DNA of 64,000 nucleotides, taken from Paraprevotella xylaniphila YIT 11841. GTDB taxonomy: Bacteria; Bacteroidota; Bacteroidia; Bacteroidales; Bacteroidaceae. Of the stretch, positions 20,885 to 30,165 are shown piece after piece. The notes beneath the pieces were generated by a model. That model was not told the DNA's origin, did not search any database, and was given only the letters and a program-made list of their open reading frames with translations. The stretch covers positions 17,752-81,751 of the forward strand of contig NZ_GL883846.1 in the NCBI RefSeq assembly GCF_000205165.1, written 5' to 3'. Position 1 is the first letter of the stretch. Every line of letters starts with the position of its first letter. The position numbers were made by a program, and so were the translations under genes.

Positions 20885-21498
20885 AGACGATAATGAAAAT
20901 ATGGATGGCCGGGATGCTCGCGTGCGGTGGTGTGCTGGCAGCCCCGGCACAAGGAGAAAAGGTAGATTCAGTGATGGTTTATGGCTATGTGAGTGCGGTG
21001 AATCCCTACCCGTTGACGTTGCGTGAGCATGACAGGCTGATTAAAAGGGCAAAGAAGGTTTGCCAGAAGCTTTTGGAGAAAAATGGCGGGTGGCTTTCTC
21101 ATTGGCCGAGGGATGAACGGGCGGCATACCTAAAAGCCAAGGGAAGTCTGGTCATTTTGCAGCTTGCTCCTGATTATTATTGCGACTATGCCTATCCTCG
21201 GATTGTCAGGAAAGGTGAGACTTATTATTTGCAGTATTTTTTTGATGCCGCCCGTGAAGATTATGGACTGCTCGACCAGTTGGCTACGATTAGCATCAGG
21301 AATCAAGATGGCAATGTGGAGGGGCTCTTTGCTGGCTCGCGGGATATCGGGCGGAGATTCTTTGAGCCGAAATGGGAACAGGAAATGGTGGAGGATATAG
21401 AAGCCGGAAGGGATTCTGTCTATTCTTTTATCAAATATGTATATATGGGAACTAAGCCAAGGGTGATGTATTACAAGGGACGGGTCAAAGAAAAATAG
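20881..21498 (+). CDS. Hypothetical secreted protein, paralogue of the previous gene
   Basis: The 205-residue product has a signal peptide (MKIWMAGMLACGGVLAAPAQ). Its RAAYLKAKGSLVILQLAPDY block matches the previous protein's, followed by Y(C/S)D, so the two arose by duplication. The C-terminal part is a beta-rich domain (YLQYFFDAAREDYGLLDQL, ISIRNQDGNVEGLF). No enzyme motif seen. The ATG at 20881 overlaps the upstream stop as ATGA, which indicates coupling. A strong hairpin follows 13 bases after the stop. The conserved pair after a JAMM protease gene suggests a linked function, but nothing in the sequence says which. Confidence 0.65.
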   Translation: MKTIMKIWMAGMLACGGVLAAPAQGEKVDSVMVYGYVSAVNPYPLTLREHDRLIKRAKKVCQKLLEKNGGWLSHWPRDERAAYLKAKGSLVILQLAPDYYCDYAYPRIVRKGETYYLQYFFDAAREDYGLLDQLATISIRNQDGNVEGLFAGSRDIGRRFFEPKWEQEMVEDIEAGRDSVYSFIKYVYMGTKPRVMYYKGRVKEK

Positions 21499-21511
21499 TG
21501 ATGAAATATAC

Positions 21512-21553
21512 ATTCCCCCACTTTCTGTGTTAATTGCAAGAAAGTGGGGGAAT
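21512..21553. terminator. Bidirectional terminator between convergent genes
   Basis: ATTCCCCCACTTTCT (21512-21526) and its exact complement (21539-21553) form a 15-base stem with a 12-base loop between the secreted-protein gene and the efflux fusion gene. Confidence 0.8.
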
Positions 21554-21560
21554 AAATAAA

Positions 21561-24500
21561 TTACTTCCAACCTCCGCCGAGGGCTTTATAGAGGTTGATA
21601 ATCATCAGCTGTTTGTTGCACACGGCGTTGCTCAACGACACTTGGGCGTCGAAGTAGTTACGTTGGGCGTCCAGAAGGTCCAGGTAACCGATGACCCCGT
21701 TGATGTATTGCAGTTGTGCCAACTCCACTGCCGTGCGCGAAGCTTCGGCCAGTTGGCGGCGCGACTCGTAGATGTCTTTTATTTTGTTGAAGTTGATGAT
21801 GGCGTCATGTGTCTCCTTGAAGGCTGTGAGCACTGTTTGCTCATATTCGGCCACGGCACCTTCGTAAGCGGCCCGTTTCGCTTTCAGGGCTGCACGGTTT
21901 TTGCCCATGGCAAAGAGGGGGCTCAGTAAGTTGCCTGCAAGGTAGGAGTAGGGCGATTTCAGGAAATCCCGAAGCGTTTCGCTTTCCGTACCTAATGTGG
22001 CGGTCAGTGCCAGGCGGGGGAACATGTTGGTGTAAGCCAATCCAACTTCGGCATGGGCTGCCATCAGCTCCCGTTCGGCTTTCCGTATGTCGGGGCGTCG
22101 TTCCAGAAGCGTGGAGGGCAACCCCAAAGGAAGAGCGTCGGGCAACTGTATTTCTTCGGGTAGGATGTTGCGGTTTACGGCGTAGGGGAAATCACCAGTC
22201 AAGAGTGCGATTTCGCTTTCTTTCAGGGAAATCCTGCGTTCCAGGTCTGGTACCATGGTGGCCGTCTTGGCCAATTCCACTTTAGCTTGTTGGAATACGA
22301 TTTCGGAGGTCAGCCCACCCTTGAAACGGATTTCTGCCAACCGTACGCCTTCTCGCCGAGCTTCCAACGTACGGCGCACGATGGCCAGTTCGTTGTCCAA
22401 CGCCATCAGTTCGAAGTAAGACTGTGCCACCTGTGCCACCAACCCCATTTTTACGGCCCGGCAGTTTTCCACCGAAGCCAGAAATTCCGCCGTGCTGCGG
22501 TCGCGTGCCCAACGGAGGTTGCCCCACAAGTCAAGTTCCCAAGAAATGGAAGCGGTAAGGCTGAGTTCCGAGTCGGCATCGAAATTGTCATCGCCGTAGT
22601 TTGTCGTTTCACGATTGCCGTTCAGGCGAGCGGTGGCTTGTGGAAACATGTTCGCAAAGTCGACACGTTTCAGGGCTGCCAATTCATTCATTCGTGCCGA
22701 TGCTATTTTCAGGTCTTTATTGTACGTGAGTGCCCGGTGAATCAGCTGTTGAAGAGTAGTGTCGTTATAAAGTTCCCACCACGAGAGGTCGCCTATGGAT
22801 GCCGTGTCTTGCGTAAGCGTGTCGAGCCGGGCGGGCAAGGGCATATCCGGACGGGTATAGGATTTGCCGATTTGGCAGGATGACAGTCCCGTGCCGGCTG
22901 CCAATAAGATGAGTCCGGCACCGGAAAGGCGTTTGCGGTTGAATTTGCCTTTGGCTTTGTATATCAGCACAAAGAAGAACGGTACCAACAGGATGCCGAC
23001 CGATACGGCCACTATCATACCGAAGAATACGCCCGTGCCGATGGCTTGGCGGCTAGCCGATCCGGGACCGCTGGCCACTACCATGGGCAACATGCCCAAA
23101 ATGAAGGCCAGTGAAGTCATGAGGATGGGACGGAAACGCAGGCGTGCCGCATGGAGGGTCGAGGCTACCAAGTCTCCGCCACGATCTACTTCGTCTTTGG
23201 CAAATTCGACAATCAGGATGGCGTTTTTTGCGGCCAGTCCGACCAACATCACCAGTCCGATTTGGAAATAAATGTCGTTTTCCAACCCACAAAGCGTGAT
23301 GCCAAGGTATGCACCGAGGGCGGCTACCGGTAGGGACAGCAGTACGGCGATGGGTACCATCCAACTCTCATACAAGGCTGCAAGGAACAGGAAAACGAAG
23401 ATGAACACGAGCATCAGCACGAGGCCGGTCTGCCCGCCCGCTTGTTTTTCCTGATAGGACAGTCCGCTCCATTCCACGCCGATGTTGTCGGGCAGATGCT
23501 CGCGGGCTACCTGTTCGATGACTTCCATGGCTTGTCCTGAACTGTAACCGTCGGCGGCGTCTCCTCGGATAATGGCACTGTTGAACATGTTGAAACGTTT
23601 GATGCTGCCCGGCCCCGTCGTATAGGAAGTCGTACCTAAGGAGGTCAGTGGTATCATGGCGTTGTTGCTTCCGCGTACGAAAAACAAATTGATGTTTTCG
23701 GGATGCTCACGGTAGTCGGCTTCAGCCTGTATGTACACGCGGTAGATACGGTTGAACATGTTGAAGTCGTTGACGTAGACCGACCCGGTATAGGCTTTCA
23801 TCGTGGAGAAAACGTCGGCCATTGGTACGCCGGACAGTTTCACCTTGTCGCGGTCCACATCGAAATAAAGCTGCGGAATCTCGGCCTGGAGGGAAGATGA
23901 AAGTCCCGACAGTTCCTTGCGTTGCGCCGCATAATATAATAAGGTGTCGGTGGCCTGTACGAGGTTCTCGAATGTGGCGTCGCCACGCGCCTCCAGTTGC
24001 ATCTCAAAGCCGCCCGATGAACCCAACCCGGGAATGACCGGAGGGGTGGACAGGTAGACTTTGCATTCGGGGTATTCCTTAAAATGCGTTTTGACCTCGG
24101 CCATGACTTCATCAATCGTGGTCTTGTCCCGTTCCTCCCATGGTTTCAGGATGACGGTCAGTTCGCTACGCGCTTGGCTCGTACCTACGCGGGGGCTGCT
24201 TCCGGTTACGTTTTGTACGTATTCCACAGCCGGGTTCTCCATCAGGTAACGGATGGCACGTTCGGTCACGTTCCGTGTACGTTCGAGTGTGGCTCCTTCC
24301 GGAAGCTCCAGTTCCACCTTGAAATATCCTTGGTCTTCTACCGGGAGGAAACTGGTCGGCACCATACGGTGAAGGACGAAAGTCAGCCCGATGACCAGGC
24401 AAAAACTCAGAATGATTCGTTTAGGATGTATCAAGACTTTTTGGATTCCTTGGATGTATTTGTGGTTTCCGACGGACAACCATTCGTTGATTTTGCGGAA

Positions 24501-26030
24501 AACGATGTTTTTAGGTTTGTTCGGGTCGGCCGGTTTCAGGATGAGCGAGCACATGACCGGACTTAGCGTCAGGGCCACTACGGTGGAAATCAGTACCGAT
24601 ACCACAATCGTTACGGTGAACTGGCGGTAGAGTTGTCCCGTGATGCCCGGCAGGAAGCTTACTGGCACGAACACGGCTGCCAATACCAATGATGTGGCTA
24701 TCAGGGCACCGGCCAGTCCTGTCATGGCTTTCTTTGTGGCTTCGTATGCGCCGAGATGTTCTTCTTCCATGATGCGTTCCACGTTCTCTACCACGACGAT
24801 AGCGTCGTCCACCACAATACCGATGGCCAAAATCAGTCCCAACAAAGTCAACATGTTAAGCGAGAATCCGAATATCAGCATGAAGCCGAAAGTTCCGATA
24901 AGGGAAATCGGTACGGCCACGACGGGTATCAGCGTGGCACGCCAACTTTGCAGGGAAAGGAAAACTACGAAAATCACCAATACCAATGCTTCGAAGAGCG
25001 TCTTGTACACTTCGTGGATGGATTCCGAAATGTAAGTCGTCATGTCGAACGGAATCTCATATTCCAGTCCTTCCGGAAAGCTCTTGCTGATTTCGTCCAT
25101 GGCCTTTTTCACGTTCTCTGCCACTTCCATGGCATTTGCTCCCGGTAGCATGTAAATGCCGAGTACGGCAGCATTCCCTCCGTTGATACCGCTTTCCGTG
25201 TTGTAAGACTGGGCTTCGAGCGAGATGCGTGCCACGTCGCGCAGCCGGATGAGCGAGCCATCTGCATCGGCACGGAGCACGATTTCCTCGAATTGGCTGA
25301 CGGTAGAGAGCCGCCCTTTGGTAGAGATAGGGATGGTGATGTCCAAACCTTCTATGGGTTGCTGTCCGAGTACGCCTGCTGCGGATTCGCGGTTTTGGTC
25401 TTTTAAGGCGTTCTGCACGTCCTGTACCGTCAGGCCGAAGTTGGCCAACTTGTCCGGTTGAACCCATATCTGCATGGCGTAATAGCGGCTTCCGATGTTC
25501 GACACACGGCCTACACCCGGTATGCGTCGCAATACGTCGAGCACATTGATGGTGGCAAAGTTGCTCAGATAGATTTCATCGAATTTCGGGTCGTCGGAAG
25601 TCAGGCATAAGGTCATGAGTTGGCTGGGAGCCTGTTTCTCCACGGAGATTCCGTTTTGTATCACCTCGGCAGGCAGACGTGATTCTGCCAGTTTCACGCG
25701 GTTCTGTATTTCTACAGCCGCCAAGTCGGGGTCGGCCGAGATGTCGAACGTAACCGTGGCGGAAAAACCTCCGGAATTGGAACTACTGGATTCCATATAC
25801 AGCATGCCCGGTGTTCCGTTCAGTTCCTGTTCGATGGGGGTGGCTACGGCCTGCGATACCGTCAGCGCACTGGCTCCCGGGTAGGATGCGCTGATTTTGA
25901 CTACCGGAGGCGTAATTTGAGGATATTGGTCAATGGGCAATAAGGTCAGACCTATGAATCCCACGATGACAATCAGTATGGATATGACCATCGAGAACAC
26001 CGGACGGTCAATGAAATAAGTCACTTTCAT
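21561..26030 (-). CDS. RND efflux permease fused to a TolC/NodT-type outer membrane factor
   Basis: This is one uninterrupted frame of 1489 residues. Residues 1 to about 1035 are an AcrB/HAE1-type RND permease: 12 membrane spans, two large periplasmic loops, and the proton-relay Asp pair in TM4 (GIVVDDAIVVVENV). Residues 1052-1489 are a NodT-family outer membrane factor, with repeated helical hairpins and the terminal LDLLDAQRNYFDAQ block. The join (KGKFNRKRLSGAGLILLAAG then TGLSSC) contains a complete lipoprotein signal sequence with Cys1052 but no Met, so no separate start is available. Signal peptidase II could cut there and free the outer membrane part. The adaptor gene lies 11 bases upstream, so the whole tripartite pump is encoded by two genes. 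The substrate is probably drugs or detergents. Confidence 0.93.
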   Translation of the reverse strand: MKVTYFIDRPVFSMVISILIVIVGFIGLTLLPIDQYPQITPPVVKISASYPGASALTVSQAVATPIEQELNGTPGMLYMESSSSNSGGFSATVTFDISADPDLAAVEIQNRVKLAESRLPAEVIQNGISVEKQAPSQLMTLCLTSDDPKFDEIYLSNFATINVLDVLRRIPGVGRVSNIGSRYYAMQIWVQPDKLANFGLTVQDVQNALKDQNRESAAGVLGQQPIEGLDITIPISTKGRLSTVSQFEEIVLRADADGSLIRLRDVARISLEAQSYNTESGINGGNAAVLGIYMLPGANAMEVAENVKKAMDEISKSFPEGLEYEIPFDMTTYISESIHEVYKTLFEALVLVIFVVFLSLQSWRATLIPVVAVPISLIGTFGFMLIFGFSLNMLTLLGLILAIGIVVDDAIVVVENVERIMEEEHLGAYEATKKAMTGLAGALIATSLVLAAVFVPVSFLPGITGQLYRQFTVTIVVSVLISTVVALTLSPVMCSLILKPADPNKPKNIVFRKINEWLSVGNHKYIQGIQKVLIHPKRIILSFCLVIGLTFVLHRMVPTSFLPVEDQGYFKVELELPEGATLERTRNVTERAIRYLMENPAVEYVQNVTGSSPRVGTSQARSELTVILKPWEERDKTTIDEVMAEVKTHFKEYPECKVYLSTPPVIPGLGSSGGFEMQLEARGDATFENLVQATDTLLYYAAQRKELSGLSSSLQAEIPQLYFDVDRDKVKLSGVPMADVFSTMKAYTGSVYVNDFNMFNRIYRVYIQAEADYREHPENINLFFVRGSNNAMIPLTSLGTTSYTTGPGSIKRFNMFNSAIIRGDAADGYSSGQAMEVIEQVAREHLPDNIGVEWSGLSYQEKQAGGQTGLVLMLVFIFVFLFLAALYESWMVPIAVLLSLPVAALGAYLGITLCGLENDIYFQIGLVMLVGLAAKNAILIVEFAKDEVDRGGDLVASTLHAARLRFRPILMTSLAFILGMLPMVVASGPGSASRQAIGTGVFFGMIVAVSVGILLVPFFFVLIYKAKGKFNRKRLSGAGLILLAAGTGLSSCQIGKSYTRPDMPLPARLDTLTQDTASIGDLSWWELYNDTTLQQLIHRALTYNKDLKIASARMNELAALKRVDFANMFPQATARLNGNRETTNYGDDNFDADSELSLTASISWELDLWGNLRWARDRSTAEFLASVENCRAVKMGLVAQVAQSYFELMALDNELAIVRRTLEARREGVRLAEIRFKGGLTSEIVFQQAKVELAKTATMVPDLERRISLKESEIALLTGDFPYAVNRNILPEEIQLPDALPLGLPSTLLERRPDIRKAERELMAAHAEVGLAYTNMFPRLALTATLGTESETLRDFLKSPYSYLAGNLLSPLFAMGKNRAALKAKRAAYEGAVAEYEQTVLTAFKETHDAIINFNKIKDIYESRRQLAEASRTAVELAQLQYINGVIGYLDLLDAQRNYFDAQVSLSNAVCNKQLMIINLYKALGGGWK

Positions 26031-26041
26031 GGGCTTCTTGA

Positions 26042-27241
26042 TTATTGGGCAGTTTTCGTTTGCTGTTTCTTTTCGTTTGTCTCAGCCGTGGCTACGTGCA
26101 CTTTCATGCCGGGGGTCAGCTTATGGTAACCTTCGGTGACAAGCTGTTCGTTCGGAACCAGGCCGCGTTCCACTACGACGTGGTTCCCGAATTCCGGTCC
26201 TAATTCGATGAAACGCCGTTCCACGGTGGAGTCTTTACGCATGACAAAGACGTAAGCCCCGCCTTTTTCGATAATAAGTGCCTTTTGCGGGACCACCGTG
26301 GCCTTCTCGCGGACATCAAGCAGGGCTTTGACTTTTGTGAACTGTCCCGGCAACAGCACGTGGTCCGGATTAGGCATTTCCGCACGTACGGAGAAGGTGC
26401 CGGTCCGCGGGTCTACTTGGGGTTCCGCAAAGTCCACCAATCCCTTGAAAGGATAGGTCGTGTTGTCCGGCAACGTGATGGTGACGGTAGGCTGCCAAGA
26501 GCGGTTCTGGTCCTTTTGCCCAATATTTACGTTACGTTCCTTGCTCTTGAGGTAGTCGAGGGCGGTCATGCTGAAGTCCACCAGTACCGTATCGCTCTTG
26601 ACGATAGTAGCCAACAGCGATTTGCCGCCGCTGCCCACCAAAGTACCCAAGTCTACATGCCGCTCGCTGATGTGACCGGAGATGGGGGAACGCACGATGG
26701 TGTAGCCCAGCTCTTGTTCCGCTTGGTCCAGATCGGCTTGGCTCATTCCCACGCTGGCCACAGCCGTTTCGTATGCTGCCACGGCATTGTCCAAATCCAA
26801 CTGGCTGGCTGCATTTTGTTCGTACAAGGGCTTGATGCGGTCCAAGTCGCGTTTGGCCTTTCGGGCTTGTGCCTCGTCTTTTTTTAATTGTGCACGCGCT
26901 TTGTCGGCTTTGGCACGGTATTGTCGTTGGTCGATGACAAAAAGAACCTGGTTGCGGCTGACGTACGTGCCTTCTTCAAATAACATGTTCTCCAGGAAAC
27001 CTTCCACACGGGCACGTACTTCCACGAACTGTTGGGCACGTATGCGTCCTACGTATTCTCCGAAGATTTCCACATTTTGCTGCTCCACGGGCATGACGGA
27101 GACCACCGGAATTTCGGGGGCCGGTTGTTTCTCGCGGGTCAGAATCCAGTATACGCCTACCACCAATGCGATGCATATAAAAGCATAAAGAAACTTCTTT
27201 TTCTTAAATCTCAATTCTTTCTTGTTCAATGGATATTTCAT
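26042..27241 (-). CDS. RND periplasmic adaptor (membrane fusion protein)
   Basis: The 399-residue product links the inner-membrane pump to the outer-membrane channel. It has an N-terminal membrane anchor (FLYAFICIALVVGVYWIL), a barrel-sandwich half motif (VEVRARVEGFLENMLFEEGTYV), a long alpha-hairpin with RAKADKARAQLKKDEAQARK, the second lipoyl half (IVRSPISGHISERHVDLGTLV), then beta-barrel and proximal domains ending VNEQ-like LVPNEQLVTEGYHKL. The ATG at 27241 was chosen because a -7 box lies at 27286-27294, overlapping the upstream in-frame ATG. It is the first gene of the two-gene efflux operon. Confidence 0.93.
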   Translation of the reverse strand: MKYPLNKKELRFKKKKFLYAFICIALVVGVYWILTREKQPAPEIPVVSVMPVEQQNVEIFGEYVGRIRAQQFVEVRARVEGFLENMLFEEGTYVSRNQVLFVIDQRQYRAKADKARAQLKKDEAQARKAKRDLDRIKPLYEQNAASQLDLDNAVAAYETAVASVGMSQADLDQAEQELGYTIVRSPISGHISERHVDLGTLVGSGGKSLLATIVKSDTVLVDFSMTALDYLKSKERNVNIGQKDQNRSWQPTVTITLPDNTTYPFKGLVDFAEPQVDPRTGTFSVRAEMPNPDHVLLPGQFTKVKALLDVREKATVVPQKALIIEKGGAYVFVMRKDSTVERRFIELGPEFGNHVVVERGLVPNEQLVTEGYHKLTPGMKVHVATAETNEKKQQTKTAQ

Positions 27242-27285
27242 TTCATAATGGGTTGGATGTTCAAACGGTATAGGATAATTCGGCT

Positions 27286-27294
27286 GCAAAAGTA
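27286..27294 (-). promoter_or_regulatory. -7 box of the efflux operon
   Basis: The minus strand reads TACTTTTGC, an exact match to TAnnTTTGC, 45 bases before the adaptor ATG at 27241. It decides that start over the upstream ATG at 27289. Confidence 0.55.
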
Positions 27295-27358
27295 GTTTGT
27301 TTTATTGCATTTTGCCTAATAATAAATATGAAAAAAGACTAATCTTCCGGATTATCAC

Positions 27359-27367
27359 TATCTTTGC
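27359..27367 (+). promoter_or_regulatory. -7 box of the MATE gene
   Basis: TATCTTTGC matches TAnnTTTGC and lies 25 bases before the ATG at 27393. The in-frame start further upstream at 27297 would precede the promoter. Confidence 0.6.
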
Positions 27368-27392
27368 ACCGCTTTTCAGCTTTTTTATTCCT

Positions 27393-28763
27393 ATGATGCA
27401 ATACGTTAAAGATTTGACCTGCGGTTCTATTCGCGGACAACTGGTGAGACTGGCTCTTCCCGTCATGGGCTCGTCATTTGTCCAAATGGCCTATAGTTTT
27501 ACCGATATGGCTTGGGTAGGAAGCTTGGGTAGCAAATCGGTTGCGGCTATTGGGGCAGTCGGGGTGCTGACTTGGACGAGTAATTCCCTGGCTCTTATCA
27601 ACAAGGTTGGTTCGGAGGTAAATGTCGGCCAGTGCATAGGTGCACAGCGTATGGATAAGGCACAGGCTTATGCATCGCATAATCTGACGTTGGCTTTGTT
27701 GATTTCCATCGTATGGACTACATTAATCTGGACGTGTGCAACTCCGTTGATAGGGATATTCGGGATGGAACGTGATGTGTCGCAGTTGTCAGTGGACTAT
27801 TTGCGGGTGGTATCTACGGCTTTCCCTTTTATTTTTACGTCTGCTGCTTTCACCGGGATCTACAATGCTTCGGGGCATACGCAGGTTCCTTTTTATGTAA
27901 ATGGAATAGGATTGGCACTCAATATGCTGCTTGACCCGCTTTTCATTTTAGGTCTCGACATGGGGATTTTGGGGGCAGCTTGGGCTACTTGGATTTCTCA
28001 GGCTACGGTTTGCCTGATGTTTTTTTACGTATTGATGAGGAGGCACCGGTTGTTCGAAGGTTTTCGGATATTGGTTCCGTTGCGTTTGCCTTATGTACCT
28101 TTAATCTTCAAAGTCGGGTTGCCGGTGGCTTTGTTGAATATCTTTTTCTCTTTGATTAGTTTGTTCATGGGGCGTACGGCATCGGCAGAGGGAGGATATT
28201 TGGGGGTAATGACTTTGACGGCCGGTGGGCAGTTGGAAGCCATAGCTTGGTACACCTCACAAGGATTCAGCACTGCACTGGGTACCTTCGTGGCACAAAA
28301 CTATGCGGCCGGATGTGAGGAGCGTATCCGCAAGGCGTTTAAAATGACGTTGGGGATTACGGCTGCCATAGGTATCGGATGCACGGCCTTGTTTTATGTA
28401 GGCGGCGAATGGATTTTTTCCCTTATTACACCGGAGCAGGATGCTTACCGTGCCGGAGGGCTTTTCTTGAAAATAGATAGTTATTCCATGATTTTTATGA
28501 TGCTTGAGATCACTACGCAAGGTGTTTTCTACGGTACCGGGCGTACGGTGCCCCCGGCTTTGGTCAGTATCACCGGCAACATGTTGCGCATCCCTCTGGC
28601 TTTGCTTTTAGGACATTGGGGATGGGGGATAGCCGGCGTATGGTGGGCCATCAGTATGTCCAGTATCCTGAAAGGCTGTGTCTTGTTCGGTTGGTTGGTT
28701 TTGCGGCGCCATGTGCTCTTGACCGGCAGTACGTTGAGACCCCGTTCTAACTTGCTATCCTAA
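27393..28763 (+). CDS. MATE-family multidrug efflux transporter
   Basis: The 456-residue product has the 12 membrane spans and two-fold internal repeat of MATE (DinF/NorM-like) transporters, which expel cationic drugs in exchange for Na+ or H+. Typical blocks are PVMGSSFVQMAYSFTDMAWV near the N-terminus, GIYNASGHTQVPFYVNGIG, and in the second half GQLEAIAWYTSQGFSTALG. The start at 27393 follows the promoter. The 3' end overlaps the LysR gene by 9 bases in convergent orientation. The substrate cannot be told from the sequence. Confidence 0.93.
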   Translation: MMQYVKDLTCGSIRGQLVRLALPVMGSSFVQMAYSFTDMAWVGSLGSKSVAAIGAVGVLTWTSNSLALINKVGSEVNVGQCIGAQRMDKAQAYASHNLTLALLISIVWTTLIWTCATPLIGIFGMERDVSQLSVDYLRVVSTAFPFIFTSAAFTGIYNASGHTQVPFYVNGIGLALNMLLDPLFILGLDMGILGAAWATWISQATVCLMFFYVLMRRHRLFEGFRILVPLRLPYVPLIFKVGLPVALLNIFFSLISLFMGRTASAEGGYLGVMTLTAGGQLEAIAWYTSQGFSTALGTFVAQNYAAGCEERIRKAFKMTLGITAAIGIGCTALFYVGGEWIFSLITPEQDAYRAGGLFLKIDSYSMIFMMLEITTQGVFYGTGRTVPPALVSITGNMLRIPLALLLGHWGWGIAGVWWAISMSSILKGCVLFGWLVLRRHVLLTGSTLRPRSNLLS

Positions 28764-29660
28764 CCAAGTGTGCATCCTTTCGCGGATGGCGTTCGATTCA
28801 CTGAGCAGTTGGATGAATTTGAGGGCCGAGTGCTTCCGGTAGGTGTGCTTTAAGGTGTGGATGCATCCTTCCATCTCATATTCTTTGACATCCAACGGGA
28901 TGGCTTTGACATCCGTTTCGTCGTGTATGGTGGCTTCGGAGAGTATGGTCACCAGATTGCTTTTCTTAATCAGTTTCAGCAGGATATTGACTTCGTTCAG
29001 TTCCACACGGACTTTGAATTTGTAGTCGCGTTCGGAAAACACTTGGTCGAATGTGTTCCGGGCCTGCAAGCCTTTGCTAGGCAGGGCGAATTCATATTTT
29101 TCCAGTTCGCTGAGTGTCACTTTCTGTTTTTGGGCCAAAGCATGGTCGGAACGCACGATGACCGACAGGTGGTTGTCGAAGAGGATGTGCGATTCGATCT
29201 GTTCGTAACGGCGTGTGGGCTTGAAGGCCAATACGAAATCCACTTCTCGCTTGACGAGCATTTGCATCAGTTCCGTCATGGTCTTGTAGAAAATGTTCAG
29301 TTTCACTTCGGGGTACAGTTTCATGAAAGCCAACACAGTTTCCGTCAGAATCGGGCTGAACGAATAGGTCACGCCGATGTTTAGCGTGCCGGTGAGCAGT
29401 TGTTGCAGGTCGCGTATGTGCTCTTTGCACGTGTCGGCGGCATACAGGGTTTCTTTGGCGTATGGCAAAAGTTCCGCTCCGGCTTCGGTCAGCGTCACTT
29501 CATGGCTGTTGCGTTGGAAGAGTTGTACGTCCAACTCGGTTTCCAGTTGTCGGATTTGTTGGGATAATGTACTTTGTGTGATGTACAGCCCTTTGGCGGC
29601 TTCGGAAAAGTTGAGTGTTTCGGCTGCTTTGACGAAATACCTGAGTTGTCGTAATTCCAT
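28755..29660 (-). CDS. LysR-family transcriptional regulator
   Basis: The 301-residue product has a winged helix-turn-helix in residues 1-60 (MELRQLRYFVKAAETLNFSEA, ITQSTLSQQIRQLETELDVQL), a linker helix, and a two-lobed periplasmic-binding-protein-like effector domain (GTLNIGVTYSFSPILTETVL onward). No Cys pair like that of OxyR is evident. LysR proteins are usually activators that respond to a small ligand. The stop is convergent with the MATE gene, and the start is 11 bases after the ThrE-like gene ends on the same strand, so a link to the ThrE operon is possible. Confidence 0.93.
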   Translation of the reverse strand: MELRQLRYFVKAAETLNFSEAAKGLYITQSTLSQQIRQLETELDVQLFQRNSHEVTLTEAGAELLPYAKETLYAADTCKEHIRDLQQLLTGTLNIGVTYSFSPILTETVLAFMKLYPEVKLNIFYKTMTELMQMLVKREVDFVLAFKPTRRYEQIESHILFDNHLSVIVRSDHALAQKQKVTLSELEKYEFALPSKGLQARNTFDQVFSERDYKFKVRVELNEVNILLKLIKKSNLVTILSEATIHDETDVKAIPLDVKEYEMEGCIHTLKHTYRKHSALKFIQLLSESNAIRERMHTWLG

Positions 29661-29671
29661 ATTGTCGGTGA

Positions 29672-30163
29672 TTAGCGTGTGGCTTTAAATGAAGTGTTCT
29701 TGAACAGGAAGATGGGTAGCGTGGCTCCTACGACCATTCCCAATATAATAAATGTGCAAGTCAAACCGTTGTAGGACAACAGATAGAAATAGTGGTTGAA
29801 AGCATGTTCTTCCTGATAGGTCAGGCAGAGCAAAAGAGCTTCAATCGTACGGTAGGCGTACATTCCCGGAATCATGGGTAGCAGTGCAGGGAAGGAGAAG
29901 GTCTCCGCCGGGCATTTGGCACGTGGAGCCAGAAACACTGTCAGTACGCCGATGACCAACGACGCGATGAAGCTAGCACCGATGAGGTGCATCTCACCGT
30001 AAGCGTTGTGGGTGAGGACATACCGTGTGGCGTGGCCCAAGGCCGCTATGAGGGCACAATACTTGTAAGCCTGACGCGGAGGATTACTGATACTGGCAAA
30101 GCCGATGGCAGCAATCGCCGCAAAGAATCCGTCCTGAAGAATATTGAAGAGATAAGTCATCAT
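29672..30163 (-). CDS. Threonine/serine exporter, small membrane part (ThrE C-terminal half)
   Basis: The 163-residue protein is almost entirely membrane, with five hydrophobic segments, and matches the ThrE_2 (DUF3815) half: IAAIGFASISNPPRQAYKYCALIAALGH, then LLPMIPGMYAYRTIEALL with the family's PGxxxYR turn. In Corynebacterium both halves form one protein. Here, as in many Bacteroidetes, they are separate genes. The ATG at 30163 is two bases after the upstream stop. An ATG at 30175 that would overlap it is an alternative. It works with the product of 30166-30987 to export Thr, Ser or related amino acids. Confidence 0.85.
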   Translation of the reverse strand: MMTYLFNILQDGFFAAIAAIGFASISNPPRQAYKYCALIAALGHATRYVLTHNAYGEMHLIGASFIASLVIGVLTVFLAPRAKCPAETFSFPALLPMIPGMYAYRTIEALLLCLTYQEEHAFNHYFYLLSYNGLTCTFIILGMVVGATLPIFLFKNTSFKATR

Positions 30164-30165
30164 CG

